From NCBI GenBank assembly GCA_946479915.1, contig CAMLHR010000025.1, positions 1-9,800 of the forward strand: DNA of 9,800 nt, in the 5' to 3' direction. The position numbers and the translations under genes are program-made. The notes under the pieces were generated by a model. That model did not search any database and was not told the origin of the DNA. It was given only the letters and a program-made list of their open reading frames with translations. Shown piece after piece: positions 1-6,189 of this stretch. Origin of the DNA: an uncultured Lysobacter sp. (GTDB taxonomy: Bacteria > Pseudomonadota > Gammaproteobacteria > Xanthomonadales > Xanthomonadaceae). The stretch's first letter is position 1. Each line of letters begins with the position of its first letter.

Positions 1-23
1 CCATGAATGAACCGCAAGGTGCA

Positions 24-37
24 ATTTTGGGTAAAAT
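24..37 (+). promoter_or_regulatory. Candidate promoter -10 with overlapping inverted repeat upstream of the antitoxin gene
   Basis: TAAAAT at 32-37 matches five of six bases of the sigma-70 -10 consensus. It forms part of an inverted repeat, ATTTT (24-28) and AAAAT (33-37), separated by four bases. This is an AT-rich island in otherwise very GC-rich DNA, about 30 nt before the chosen ATG. An operator over the -10 box would suit an autoregulating antitoxin. No good -35 is visible at 15-18 nt spacing, and the repeat is short, so this is tentative. Confidence 0.35.
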
Positions 38-65
38 GGAGCCAAGCCCCCGACTGGAGCCGCCC

Positions 66-434
66 ATGGCCCGTCCCGCCCCACGCCCCACGCCTCCCGG
101 ACCCCTCGATGCCCTGCCCCGGACCCCCGCGTCCGCACTCAAGCTGCGCGGCTGGCGCGGGGTGATGGACGACGTGCGCCGCGACGGCGCCGTGCTGGTC
201 ACCAACCACGACCGGCCCGAGGCCGTGATCCTCCCGGCCGAGGCCTACGCCGCCCTGGTCCGCGCCGCCCAGGCCGGCGGACAGCGCGACGCCGACGTGC
301 TCGAGGTCCTGCGCGCGCGCTTCGACCAGCGCCTGGCCGCGCTGCGCGACGACGACGCCGGCGACCGCCTGCGCGGCGTCATGGACGCCCCCGCGGAACT
401 GCACGGCAAGGCGAAGGCCGGTGCCGGCCACTGA
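66..434 (+). CDS. Phd/YefM-like antitoxin, partner of the downstream zeta-type kinase
   Basis: Predicted 122-residue antitoxin of a type II toxin-antitoxin module. Residues about 22-68 look like the Phd/YefM DNA-binding fold: an ALKLRGWRGVMDDVRRDG helix region, then strand-turn-strand GAVLVTNHDRPEAVILP and a closing AEAYAALVRAA helix. Residues about 75-110 form a charged, probably helical tail of the sort that wraps the toxin. Residues 1-22 are Pro/Ala-rich and probably disordered. I chose ATG 66 because GGAG lies 6 nt before it; an in-frame ATG at 3 adds 21 residues without a visible ribosome site, and ATG 36 is a further option. The stop overlaps the GTG start of the toxin gene by 14 nt, so translation is probably coupled. 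Autoregulation is usual for the family. The fold assignment is by eye and fairly secure; the pairing is inferred from the overlap. Confidence 0.75.
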   Translation: MARPAPRPTPPGPLDALPRTPASALKLRGWRGVMDDVRRDGAVLVTNHDRPEAVILPAEAYAALVRAAQAGGQRDADVLEVLRARFDQRLAALRDDDAGDRLRGVMDAPAELHGKAKAGAGH

Positions 435-1074
435 GCGACGCAACGCGCGCACGCGCCCGGTCCTGTTCGTGCTCGCCGGCGTCAACGGCGCCGGCAAGAG
501 CTCGGTCGGCGGCCACCTGCTCGCGCGCGCCGGCCTGCCGTGGTTCAACCCGGACACCTTCGCGCGCGAACTGCGCGCGGAGACAGACTGCGACCAGCGC
601 ACCGCGAACATCGCCGCGTGGAACGAAGGGGTCCGCCGGATGGACGAGGCGATCGCGAAGCGCCGTTCGTTCGCGATCGAGACCACGCTCGGCGGCCACA
701 CCATGCCGGCGAAGATCGCCAGGGCCGCGCGCACCCACGACGTGCTGATGTGGTTCGTCGGCCTGGACAGCGACGACCACCACGTCGCCCGCGTGCGCGC
801 CCGCGTCGCCGCCGGCGGCCACGACATCCCGGAGGCGAAGATCCGCGAGCGCTATCCCGCGGCGCTGGCCAACCTCGTCGTCCTGATGCCGAAGCTGGCG
901 CGATTGAAGGTGTTCGACAACAGCGCCGATGCAGCGCCCGGCGCCCCCATCCCCGATCCGGTGCTGGTCGCCGACATCACACGGGGCCGGCTCGCCTGGC
1001 CGACCGATCCCGCCGACCTCGCACGCACGCCGGACTGGGCCAAGCCCATCCTGGCGGCGGCGATGGGCGCCTGA
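421..1074 (+). CDS. Zeta-toxin-like P-loop kinase (probable toxin)
   Basis: Predicted 217-residue P-loop kinase/ATPase of the zeta-toxin-like group (the 'predicted ABC-type ATPase' COG4185 style). Walker A is GVNGAGKSS at residues 20-28. FNPDTFAREL follows at 42-51, with D45 in the place of the catalytic base of zeta kinases. FAIETTLGG (84-92) and an Arg-rich lid, RVRARVAAGGHDIPEAKIRERY (124-145, given in parts as RVRARV, GGHDIP, KIRERY), complete the family pattern. Characterised zeta/PezT toxins phosphorylate UDP-N-acetylglucosamine and block wall synthesis; that this protein uses the same substrate is inference. The start is GTG at 421, inside the end of the antitoxin gene. The gene converges on the exported GY-repeat protein gene with a 13-nt gap. 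It lacks the N-terminal helices of larger zeta toxins, so a non-toxic kinase role cannot be excluded. Confidence 0.8.
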   Translation: MPATERRNARTRPVLFVLAGVNGAGKSSVGGHLLARAGLPWFNPDTFARELRAETDCDQRTANIAAWNEGVRRMDEAIAKRRSFAIETTLGGHTMPAKIARAARTHDVLMWFVGLDSDDHHVARVRARVAAGGHDIPEAKIRERYPAALANLVVLMPKLARLKVFDNSADAAPGAPIPDPVLVADITRGRLAWPTDPADLARTPDWAKPILAAAMGA

Positions 1075-1087
1075 CGCGCGCCGGCGC

Positions 1088-1519
1088 TCAGTACCCGTAC
1101 GGCCCGATGCCGCCGTCGTACCCGTCCCGGTAACCGTCGCCGTACCCGTCGTAATAGCCGTTGCCGTACCCGTCGTAATAGCCGTCGCCGTATCCGCCCG
1201 GGTAGTAGACGGGATTCCCGTAGGCGTCCGTGCGCCCGTAGAGCCGGGCCTCGAGCGCCGCATTGTCCGCCATGCCCTCCGCGAACCCGTTGAGGAAGGC
1301 GGACAGCAGGGCGAGCCCCCGCCCGGGCGCGGGCTCGTCGTCGGGCCCGGCGTACGGCTCGTCGGCGTACGCCACATCGGGCCCGGCCTGCGGATCCACC
1401 TCGAACGACGCCACCGCCGGATCCGATGCCGGCTCGGCGCCGTCCAGCGACTGGGCGATCGCGCCGGGCGTCCATCCGCCCAGGCACGCCGCCAGCGCGA
1501 CGATGGCCAACTGCCTCAT
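1088..1519 (-). CDS. Exported Gly-Tyr-Asp repeat protein of unknown function
   Basis: I do not recognise a named family. The 143-residue product begins MRQLAIVALAACLGGW with a hydrophobic core, and AIA|QS (residues 20-24) is a good signal peptidase I site, so export is likely. L9-A-A-C12 also resembles a lipobox, but it would give an unusually short signal peptide. Residues 24-66 are acidic and Ala/Pro-rich. A helical conserved-looking stretch follows at 67-95 (LLSAFLNGFAEGMADNAALE). The tail has three octapeptides of GYGDGYYD type at 109-132, then DGYDGG and a terminal GPYGY. The start is well supported: AGGAGGTG at 1524-1531 gives a near-perfect ribosome site 6 nt from the ATG. The same frame runs on upstream, but the added sequence is Arg/Pro/Trp-rich and lies before the signal peptide. 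The gene follows hicB on the same strand after about 100 nt. Confidence 0.7.
   Translation of the reverse strand: MRQLAIVALAACLGGWTPGAIAQSLDGAEPASDPAVASFEVDPQAGPDVAYADEPYAGPDDEPAPGRGLALLSAFLNGFAEGMADNAALEARLYGRTDAYGNPVYYPGGYGDGYYDGYGNGYYDGYGDGYRDGYDGGIGPYGY
1124..1195 (-). repeat. Three tandem 24-bp units coding for the GYGxGYxD octapeptide
   Basis: Three contiguous 24-bp units each encode an octapeptide: GYGDGYYD, GYGNGYYD and GYGDGYRD. The two units at 1148-1195 differ at only two of 24 positions by direct comparison; the unit at 1124-1147 is more diverged. The near-identity at DNA level suggests recent duplication or slippage, and the unit length preserves the reading frame. There are no spacers, so this is not a CRISPR array. 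Confidence 0.85.
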
Positions 1520-1619
1520 GCCCCACCTCCTCGATCCGCACGCGCCTGTCGAAGGAAACGGCGGGCGGCGCACCGGTCGGCCATGCCCTGGCCGTATCCG
1601 GCAGGGACACCACGTCAGG

Positions 1620-1994
1620 TCAGCCCACCGCCATCTTCGCGATGTAGCTGGAACGCGTTTCCCCGACCGCGCTGGCCTTGGCATCGATCCGCTTCAGGAC
1701 ACGCCGCGGGAGCGTGATGTTCACCCGTTCGATGGTGTCGTCCATGAGGGCCGGATCAACGTCCACATAGGCCAATGCCCAACCCCTCTTCAGCGGCATC
1801 GCGTCCGTTGTCGGCGCCGGGATGGCTTCGCCAGCGTCGAGCGCCGCATCGATCCACGCCGCTGCCGCCTCCTCGGCGTTGACCAACGCTTCTTCCAGCG
1901 TGTCCCCGGCCGAGAAACACCCGGGCAGGTCGGGGACCACGACGCCCCAGGCCGCATTGTCAGTGCCGCTTTCGATCCAGACGGGATAACGCAT
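1620..1994 (-). CDS. hicB: HicB-family antitoxin
   Basis: Antitoxin of a HicAB module, 124 residues. The N-terminal half (about 1-60) is the partial RNase H-like HicB fold: RYPVWIES, then WGVVVPDLPGCFSAGDTLEEALVNAEEAA, the usual 'PDLPGCFSxGDTxEEAxxNAxEA' pattern. The C-terminal part has a ribbon-helix-helix DNA-binding unit, with strand ERVNITLP (89-96) and helices at about 97-109 and 112-122 ending in TRSSYIAKMAV. It should bind and neutralise HicA and repress the module through the operator upstream of hicA. The start is 10 nt after the hicA stop. AGGAGG at 2001-2006 overlaps that stop and sits 6 nt before the ATG. The domains look intact, and the length is normal for the RHH-bearing type of HicB. 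Confidence 0.93.
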   Translation of the reverse strand: MRYPVWIESGTDNAAWGVVVPDLPGCFSAGDTLEEALVNAEEAAAAWIDAALDAGEAIPAPTTDAMPLKRGWALAYVDVDPALMDDTIERVNITLPRRVLKRIDAKASAVGETRSSYIAKMAVG

Positions 1995-2000
1995 TGGGAA

Positions 2001-2006
2001 CCTCCT
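2001..2006 (-). promoter_or_regulatory. hicB ribosome-binding site overlapping the hicA stop codon
   Basis: On the minus strand AGGAGG reads through the last two bases of the hicA TAG and stands 6 nt from the hicB ATG. A ribosome finishing hicA would cover this site, which fits coupled translation. The strong site should favour antitoxin synthesis over that of the SD-less toxin gene. Confidence 0.7.
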
Positions 2007-2184
2007 AAAGACCGGCTTGCCGGCGGATGGCCGCGATCAATCCCTTTCCGAGGTCCTTGTTTGGATGGGGAACGACCACGAGCCCCGGCCTGGCTGGATG
2101 CCGGAACACGTGATGCGAGCCGCGAATCCGATCGAGGATCCAGCCTGCGGCCACGAGGTCACGGATCAGCTCACCGCTCGTCAT
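2005..2184 (-). CDS. hicA: HicA-family mRNA interferase toxin
   Basis: A 59-residue toxin of the double-stranded-RNA-binding-like HicA fold, which cleaves mRNA during translation. It has the full family pattern: MTSGELIRDLVAAGW helix, LDRIRGSHHVFRHP with the catalytic His of the GSHH motif at H24, VVVPHPNKDLGKG, and the C-terminal helix IAAIRRQAGL. The length is typical, and no key residue is missing, so the toxin is probably active. The frame stays open well upstream, but family length and the match at MTSGEL fix this start. There is no Shine-Dalgarno before it; instead a palindrome ends 2 nt from the ATG. It is transcribed away from the SLC13 transporter gene and is the first gene of hicA-hicB. 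Confidence 0.92.
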   Translation of the reverse strand: MTSGELIRDLVAAGWILDRIRGSHHVFRHPARPGLVVVPHPNKDLGKGLIAAIRRQAGL

Positions 2185-2279
2185 TCGTGTGTATGGTACA
2201 CACTTGGACCGGTTGCGCAAACCCGGGCCCACCCGGCTGGAAGCGATATCCTCCGCGCCGGGGACAACCGGGACACCGC
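2185..2279. other. Divergent intergenic region between hicA and the SLC13 gene
   Basis: Ninety-five nt hold the hicA operator (2187-2203), an 8-bp palindrome TTGCGCAA at 2213-2220 which on the minus strand supplies a weak TTGCGC -35 for hicA, and GC-rich sequence up to the transporter ATG. No credible sigma-70 pair for the transporter gene was found; TATCCT at 2247-2252 is the best -10-like hexamer, but it lacks a -35. Confidence 0.4.
2187..2203 (-). promoter_or_regulatory. Palindromic operator candidate of hicAB
   Basis: GTGTGTA (2187-2193) and TACACAC (2197-2203) are perfect 7-bp inverted arms around a 3-bp centre, ending 2 nt before the hicA ATG. HicB proteins with a ribbon-helix-helix domain bind such short palindromes and autorepress. 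On the minus strand TACCAT inside the palindrome could be the -10, with TTGCGC as a weak -35 at 16-nt spacing. Transcription would then start at or next to the ATG, so hicA would be nearly leaderless. The palindrome is seen; binding and promoter are inferred. Confidence 0.7.
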
Positions 2280-3692
2280 ATGACGCAGCCGCCGTCGACG
2301 CCAGCGACCGTGTTCGCGCGCGTGCGCGCCTGGACGCTCGTCCTGGGCCCCGTCGTCGGCCTCGCCGCGGCCACGCTCGCACTGCACGCCGGGGCCGATG
2401 GCCCGCTTGCCGCCACCGTCGCGGTCACCGCCTGCTGCGCCCTCTGGTGGATCTTCGAACCGGTGCCGCCGCCGATCACCGCGTTGCTGCCGCTCGCGCT
2501 GTTCCCCGTCTTCGGCGTGCTCGAGGGACGGCAGGTCGCGGAGAGCTACGGCCATCCGCTGATCCTGCTGCTGGCCGGCGGCTTCATGATCTCGCGCGCG
2601 CTCGAGGCGTCCGGCGCGCACCGCCGGCTCGCGCTGGGCATGGTGCGGCTGTTCGGCGGACGCTCCGGCCGCTCGCTCGTGTTCGGCTTCATCGCCGCCG
2701 CCGGCCTGGTGAGCATGTGGATCTCGAACACGGCGACCACGTTGATGCTGTTGCCGGTCGCGATGGCCGTTCTGCAGCACTACCCGGACGACCGGCTGAA
2801 GGTGCCGCTGGTGCTTGCGATCGCGTACGCGGCCAGCATCGGCGGCCTGGGCACGCCCATCGGCAGCCCGCCGAACCTGGTCTTCATGCAGGTGCACGAG
2901 CTCGCCACCGGCGTGCGCTACGGCTTCCTCGACTGGATGGCAGTCGGCGTGCCGGTGGTGCTGGTCCTGCTGCCGATCCTGGGCTGGTGGCTGACGCGCG
3001 GCCTGCGCGACACGCCGCCTGCGACGCTGCCGCCGCCACCGGCCTGGCATCCCGCCGAGCGCCGCGTGCTCGCGGTGTTCGCGATCACGGCGCTCGCCTG
3101 GGTAACGCGCACCGATCCGTGGGGCGGCTGGAGCACGTGGCTCGGCGTGCCGGGCGCGGGCGACGCGAGCGTGGCGCTGCTGGCCGTGGTCGCGCTGGCG
3201 GTCATTCCCGACGGCCGCAAGGGGCGCCTGCTCGACTGGGACACCGCGTCGTCCATTCCCTGGGGCGCGCTGCTGCTGTTCGGCGGCGGCATCGCGCTCG
3301 CGGCCGGCTTCGAACAGTCGGGGTTTAGCACGGCCGTCGCGGCGAAGCTGGCGGGCCTCGGTGGGCTGCCCCTGCCGCTGCTGCTGCTCGCCGTGTGCAC
3401 CGGCGTGGTCCTGCTCTCGGAGATCGCGAGCAACACGGCGACCGCGGTGCTGATGATGCCGATCCTGGCCGCGACCGCATCCGCCATCGGCGTCGAGCCC
3501 GCGTTGCTGATGTTCCCCGCGGTGCTCGCGGCGAGCATCGGCTTCATGCTGCCCGTCGCCACCGCGCCCAACGCGATCGCCTATGGCGCGGTCGAGATGT
3601 CATCGGCGCGGATGCTGCGGGCGGGGGCGTTCCTGGATGTGGCGGGGATCGCGGTGGTGGTGGTGGCCGGGTACGTCGCGTTCGGGCTCTGA
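2280..3692 (+). CDS. SLC13/DASS-family sodium:dicarboxylate (or sulfate) symporter
   Basis: A 470-residue inner-membrane permease of the divalent anion:sodium symporter family. Hydrophobic segments fill almost the whole length. Both halves carry the inverted-repeat signature: SNT at 149-151 (WISNTATTLMLLPV) and SNT at 384-386 (EIASNTATAVLMMP), which in VcINDY form the sodium and carboxylate sites. GTPIGSPPNLVF (191-202) and PVATAPNAIAYG (425-436) are the matching loop motifs. Likely substrates are C4-dicarboxylates such as succinate or malate; the exact ligand cannot be read from sequence. The ATG at 2280 places a short cytosolic tail before the first helix (about 17-36). The frame continues upstream to 1263, but through the hicAB genes on the other strand, so it is not coding. 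No strong ribosome site is visible. Divergent from hicA by 95 nt, where I found no convincing promoter for this gene. Confidence 0.9.
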   Translation: MTQPPSTPATVFARVRAWTLVLGPVVGLAAATLALHAGADGPLAATVAVTACCALWWIFEPVPPPITALLPLALFPVFGVLEGRQVAESYGHPLILLLAGGFMISRALEASGAHRRLALGMVRLFGGRSGRSLVFGFIAAAGLVSMWISNTATTLMLLPVAMAVLQHYPDDRLKVPLVLAIAYAASIGGLGTPIGSPPNLVFMQVHELATGVRYGFLDWMAVGVPVVLVLLPILGWWLTRGLRDTPPATLPPPPAWHPAERRVLAVFAITALAWVTRTDPWGGWSTWLGVPGAGDASVALLAVVALAVIPDGRKGRLLDWDTASSIPWGALLLFGGGIALAAGFEQSGFSTAVAAKLAGLGGLPLPLLLLAVCTGVVLLSEIASNTATAVLMMPILAATASAIGVEPALLMFPAVLAASIGFMLPVATAPNAIAYGAVEMSSARMLRAGAFLDVAGIAVVVVAGYVAFGL

Positions 3693-3697
3693 AACGC

Positions 3698-3725
3698 AAA
3701 AAGCCCCGCTTGCGCGAGGCTTTTT
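3698..3725. terminator. Bidirectional Rho-independent terminator
   Basis: AAAAAGCC (3698-3705) pairs with GGCTTTTT (3718-3725), with an inner CGC/GCG stem closed by a TTGC loop and one C-A mismatch between the two stems. The A tract and T tract make it usable from both strands. It begins 5 nt after the SLC13 stop and lies 13 nt beyond the 3' end of the convergent tRNA-Leu gene, so it can end both transcripts. Confidence 0.85.
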
Positions 3726-3738
3726 CCGGTCTTCGTCT

Positions 3739-3823
<85 letters not shown>

Positions 3824-3836
3824 AGGTGAGCCGCGC

Positions 3837-3865
3837 ATTTTCGGGGCCGGCGCGGGCGATGTCAA
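3837..3865 (-). promoter_or_regulatory. Sigma-70 promoter of tRNA-Leu
   Basis: On the minus strand a consensus TTGACA (3865-3860) is followed after 17 nt by GAAAAT (3842-3837), four of six to consensus. Transcription would start near 3830, about 7 nt before the mature tRNA 5' end. The bases after the -10 are GCGCGGC, a GC-rich discriminator typical of stable-RNA promoters under stringent control. The elements are seen; the regulation is inferred. Confidence 0.7.
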
Positions 3866-3906
3866 CGATCCGCCATCCCCCGGTCGGTCGCCGTTCGGCC
3901 TCCCCC

Positions 3907-3912
3907 TAGAAT
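3907..3912 (+). promoter_or_regulatory. Candidate -10 box of the parC operon
   Basis: TAGAAT matches five of six bases of the -10 consensus and lies 28 nt before the chosen parC ATG, giving a leader of roughly 20 nt (or about 9 nt to the alternative ATG at 3928). No good -35 occurs at 16-18 nt spacing. It stands back to back with the tRNA-Leu promoter, about 40 nt apart. Confidence 0.5.
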
Positions 3913-3939
3913 GGGACGTCCGCCCCGATGCCCCCCGCC

Positions 3940-6186
3940 ATGACCGACCCCGTCCGCCCCGCCTTCCACGGTTTCGAGCAGATCCCGCTGCGCGAGTACG
4001 CCGAGCGCGCCTACCTGGACTACTCGATGTACGTGGTGCTGGACCGGGCGCTGCCCTTCATCGGCGACGGCCTGAAGCCGGTGCAGCGGCGGATCATCTA
4101 CGCGATGAGCGAGCTCGGCCTCAACGCCACGGCCAAGCCCAAGAAGTCGGCCCGCACCATCGGCGACGTGATCGGCAAGTTCCACCCGCACGGCGACAGC
4201 GCGGCCTACGAGGCACTGGTGCTGATGGCGCAGCCCTTCTCCTACCGCTACCCGCTGATCGAGGGCCAGGGCAACTTCGGCTCGCCGGACGATCCCAAGT
4301 CGTTCGCGGCGATGCGCTACACCGAGTCGAAGCTGACGCCGATCGCCGACGTGCTGCTCGGTGAGCTGGCGCACGGTACGGTGGACTGGGACCCGAACTT
4401 CGACGGCACGCTGGAGGAACCCAGCTGGCTGCCGGCGCGCCTGCCGCACCTGCTGCTCAACGGCACCACCGGCATCGCGGTGGGCATGGCCACCGACGTG
4501 CCGCCTCACAACCTGGGCGAGGTCGTCAGTGCCTGCATCCGGCTGCTGGAGGACCCCGACGCCAGTGTGCGCGATCTGTGCGGGCACGTGCGCGGCCCGG
4601 ACTACCCGACGGCCGCGGAGATCATCACGCCCGCCGCGGACCTGCTGGCGATGTACGAGACGGGCTCGGGCAGCGTGCGCGCCCGGGCGACCTGGAAGCG
4701 CGAGCCCGACGGCAACATCGTGGTGGACGCCCTTCCCCACCAGGTTTCCCCCGGCAAGGTGATCGAGCAGGTCGCCGCGCAGATGCGCGCCAAGAAGCTG
4801 CCTTGGCTGGAGGACATCCGCGACGAGTCGGACCACGCCAACCCGGTGCGCATCGTGCTGGTGCCGCGCAGCAACCGCGTGGATGCCGAACAGCTGATGG
4901 GCCACCTGCTGGCGACCACCGACCTGGAGCGCAGCTACCGGGTCAACCTCAACGTCATCGGCCTGGACGGCAAGCCGCAGGTCAAGCACCTCAAGGCGCT
5001 GCTCACCGAGTGGCTGGCGTTCCGCGCCGACACCGTGACCCGCCGCCTGCAGCACCGCCTGGAGAAGGTCGAGCGCAGGCTGCACCTGCTCGAAGGCCTG
5101 CTCACCGCGTTCCTCAACCTGGACGAGGTGATCCGCATCATCCGCACCGAGGACGAGCCCAAGCCGGTGTTGATGAAGCGCTTCGACCTCAGCGTCGAGC
5201 AGGCGGACTACATCCTCGACACCAAGCTGCGCCAGCTCGCGCGGCTGGAGGAGATGAAGATCCGCGGCGAGCAGGGCGCGTTGGACGACGAGCGCGACCG
5301 GCTGATCGCCACGCTCGGCAGCAAGGCGAAGCTGCGCAAGCTGATCAAGGACGAGCTGCTGGCCGACGCGAAGCAGCACGGCGACGCGCGCCGCTCGCCG
5401 CTGGTCGCGCGCGAGGCCGCGCAGGCACTGGACGAGACCGAGCTGGTGCCGAGCGAGCCGATGACCATCGTGCTCAGCGAGAAGGGCTGGGTGCGCGCGG
5501 CGAAGGGCCACGACGTGGATGCGGGCGCGCTGTCGTACCGCGAGGGCGACGGCCTGCTCGCGGCCGTGCGCGGGCGGAGCACGCAGCAGGTGGCGTTCCT
5601 GGATTCGAAGGGTCGCGCGTATTCGACGGTGGCGCACACGCTGCCTTCGGCCCGCGGCAACGGCGAACCGCTGACGGGACGTTTTTCGCCGGCGCCGGGC
5701 GCATCGTTCCAGGCGCTGGCCACGGGCGACGCGGACGCGAAGTTCGTGCTGGCGTCCAGCCACGGCTACGGGTTCGTCACCCGCTTCGAGAACCTGGTCG
5801 GCCGGCAGAAGGCCGGCAAGGCGATGCAGTCGCTGACGCCCGGCGCGAAAGTCGTGCAGCCCGCACCGGTGGGCACGACGGAAGGCGCCCTGGTCGTCGC
5901 GGCGACGAACGTCGGCCACCTGCTGGCGTTCCCGCTCGAGGACCTGCCGGAGCTCGACAAGGGCAAGGGCAACAAGCTGATCGAGATCCCGAAGGCGAAG
6001 CTGGGCACCGAGCGGGTGGTCGGTGTCGCGGTGGTCGCACCCAAGGAAACGCTGCAGGTGAAGGCGGGCGCGCGCACGATGTCCATCGCCTACCGGGACC
6101 TCGATGCGTACGCGGGCCGGCGCGCGTCCCGCGGCGGCCTGCTGCCGCGCGGCTGGCAGAAGGTCGACGGGTTGTCGGTGGAGTAG
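3940..6186 (+). CDS. parC: DNA topoisomerase IV subunit A
   Basis: ParC, the breakage-reunion subunit of the ParC2ParE2 topoisomerase that decatenates daughter chromosomes. It is 748 residues from this start. The N-terminal region has [19 protein letters not shown] and the winged-helix domain. [19 protein letters not shown] is the quinolone-determining region, and RYTE contains the active-site Tyr127. A charged helical region runs from about 360 to 450 ([35 protein letters not shown]). The C-terminal beta-pinwheel starts near 504 with about five blades, for example [15 protein letters not shown] and [19 protein letters not shown]. No GyrA-box is visible, which separates it from GyrA. S87 and E91 match E. 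coli ParC S80 and E84, so this allele looks quinolone-sensitive. [14 protein letters not shown] resembles Xanthomonas ParC, hence ATG 3940; ATG 3928 would add four residues. Neither has a clear ribosome site. It is the first gene of a tight three-gene unit. Confidence 0.96.
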   Translation: MTDPVRPAFHGFEQIPLREYAERAYLDYSMYVVLDRALPFIGDGLKPVQRRIIYAMSELGLNATAKPKKSARTIGDVIGKFHPHGDSAAYEALVLMAQPFSYRYPLIEGQGNFGSPDDPKSFAAMRYTESKLTPIADVLLGELAHGTVDWDPNFDGTLEEPSWLPARLPHLLLNGTTGIAVGMATDVPPHNLGEVVSACIRLLEDPDASVRDLCGHVRGPDYPTAAEIITPAADLLAMYETGSGSVRARATWKREPDGNIVVDALPHQVSPGKVIEQVAAQMRAKKLPWLEDIRDESDHANPVRIVLVPRSNRVDAEQLMGHLLATTDLERSYRVNLNVIGLDGKPQVKHLKALLTEWLAFRADTVTRRLQHRLEKVERRLHLLEGLLTAFLNLDEVIRIIRTEDEPKPVLMKRFDLSVEQADYILDTKLRQLARLEEMKIRGEQGALDDERDRLIATLGSKAKLRKLIKDELLADAKQHGDARRSPLVAREAAQALDETELVPSEPMTIVLSEKGWVRAAKGHDVDAGALSYREGDGLLAAVRGRSTQQVAFLDSKGRAYSTVAHTLPSARGNGEPLTGRFSPAPGASFQALATGDADAKFVLASSHGYGFVTRFENLVGRQKAGKAMQSLTPGAKVVQPAPVGTTEGALVVAATNVGHLLAFPLEDLPELDKGKGNKLIEIPKAKLGTERVVGVAVVAPKETLQVKAGARTMSIAYRDLDAYAGRRASRGGLLPRGWQKVDGLSVE

Positions 6187-6189
6187 CCG

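Noticed and set aside
3..65. Longer antitoxin start at ATG 3
   Set aside because: No ribosome site can be seen for it, it would cover the TAAAAT element, and GGAG before ATG 66 is well placed. Not excluded.
1066..1087. GCGCC/GGCGC inverted repeat between the zeta-like gene and the GY-protein gene as a terminator
   Set aside because: Only 5-bp arms and no T tract; such repeats are common by chance at this GC content.
1124..1195. Short direct repeats as a CRISPR array
   Set aside because: The units are contiguous, without spacers, and are coding.
1484..1519. Lipobox L-A-A-C in the GY-repeat protein
   Set aside because: Cleavage before Cys12 would leave an 11-residue signal with one positive charge; the AIA|Q site further on fits better.
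1520..1684. N-terminal extension of the GY-repeat protein
   Set aside because: A strong ribosome site and a signal peptide begin at 1519; the added residues are Arg/Pro/Trp-rich and would bury the signal.
2213..2220. TTGCGCAA palindrome as a second regulator site
   Set aside because: Only 8 bp and single copy; it may simply be part of the hicA -35 region.
1263..2279. Upstream in-frame extension of the SLC13 gene
   Set aside because: It runs through hicAB and the GY-protein start on the opposite strand; the family begins near the ATG at 2280.
2185..2382. N-terminal extension of HicA
   Set aside because: HicA proteins are about 60 residues and start at the MTSGEL-type sequence; the extension crosses the operator and intergenic DNA.
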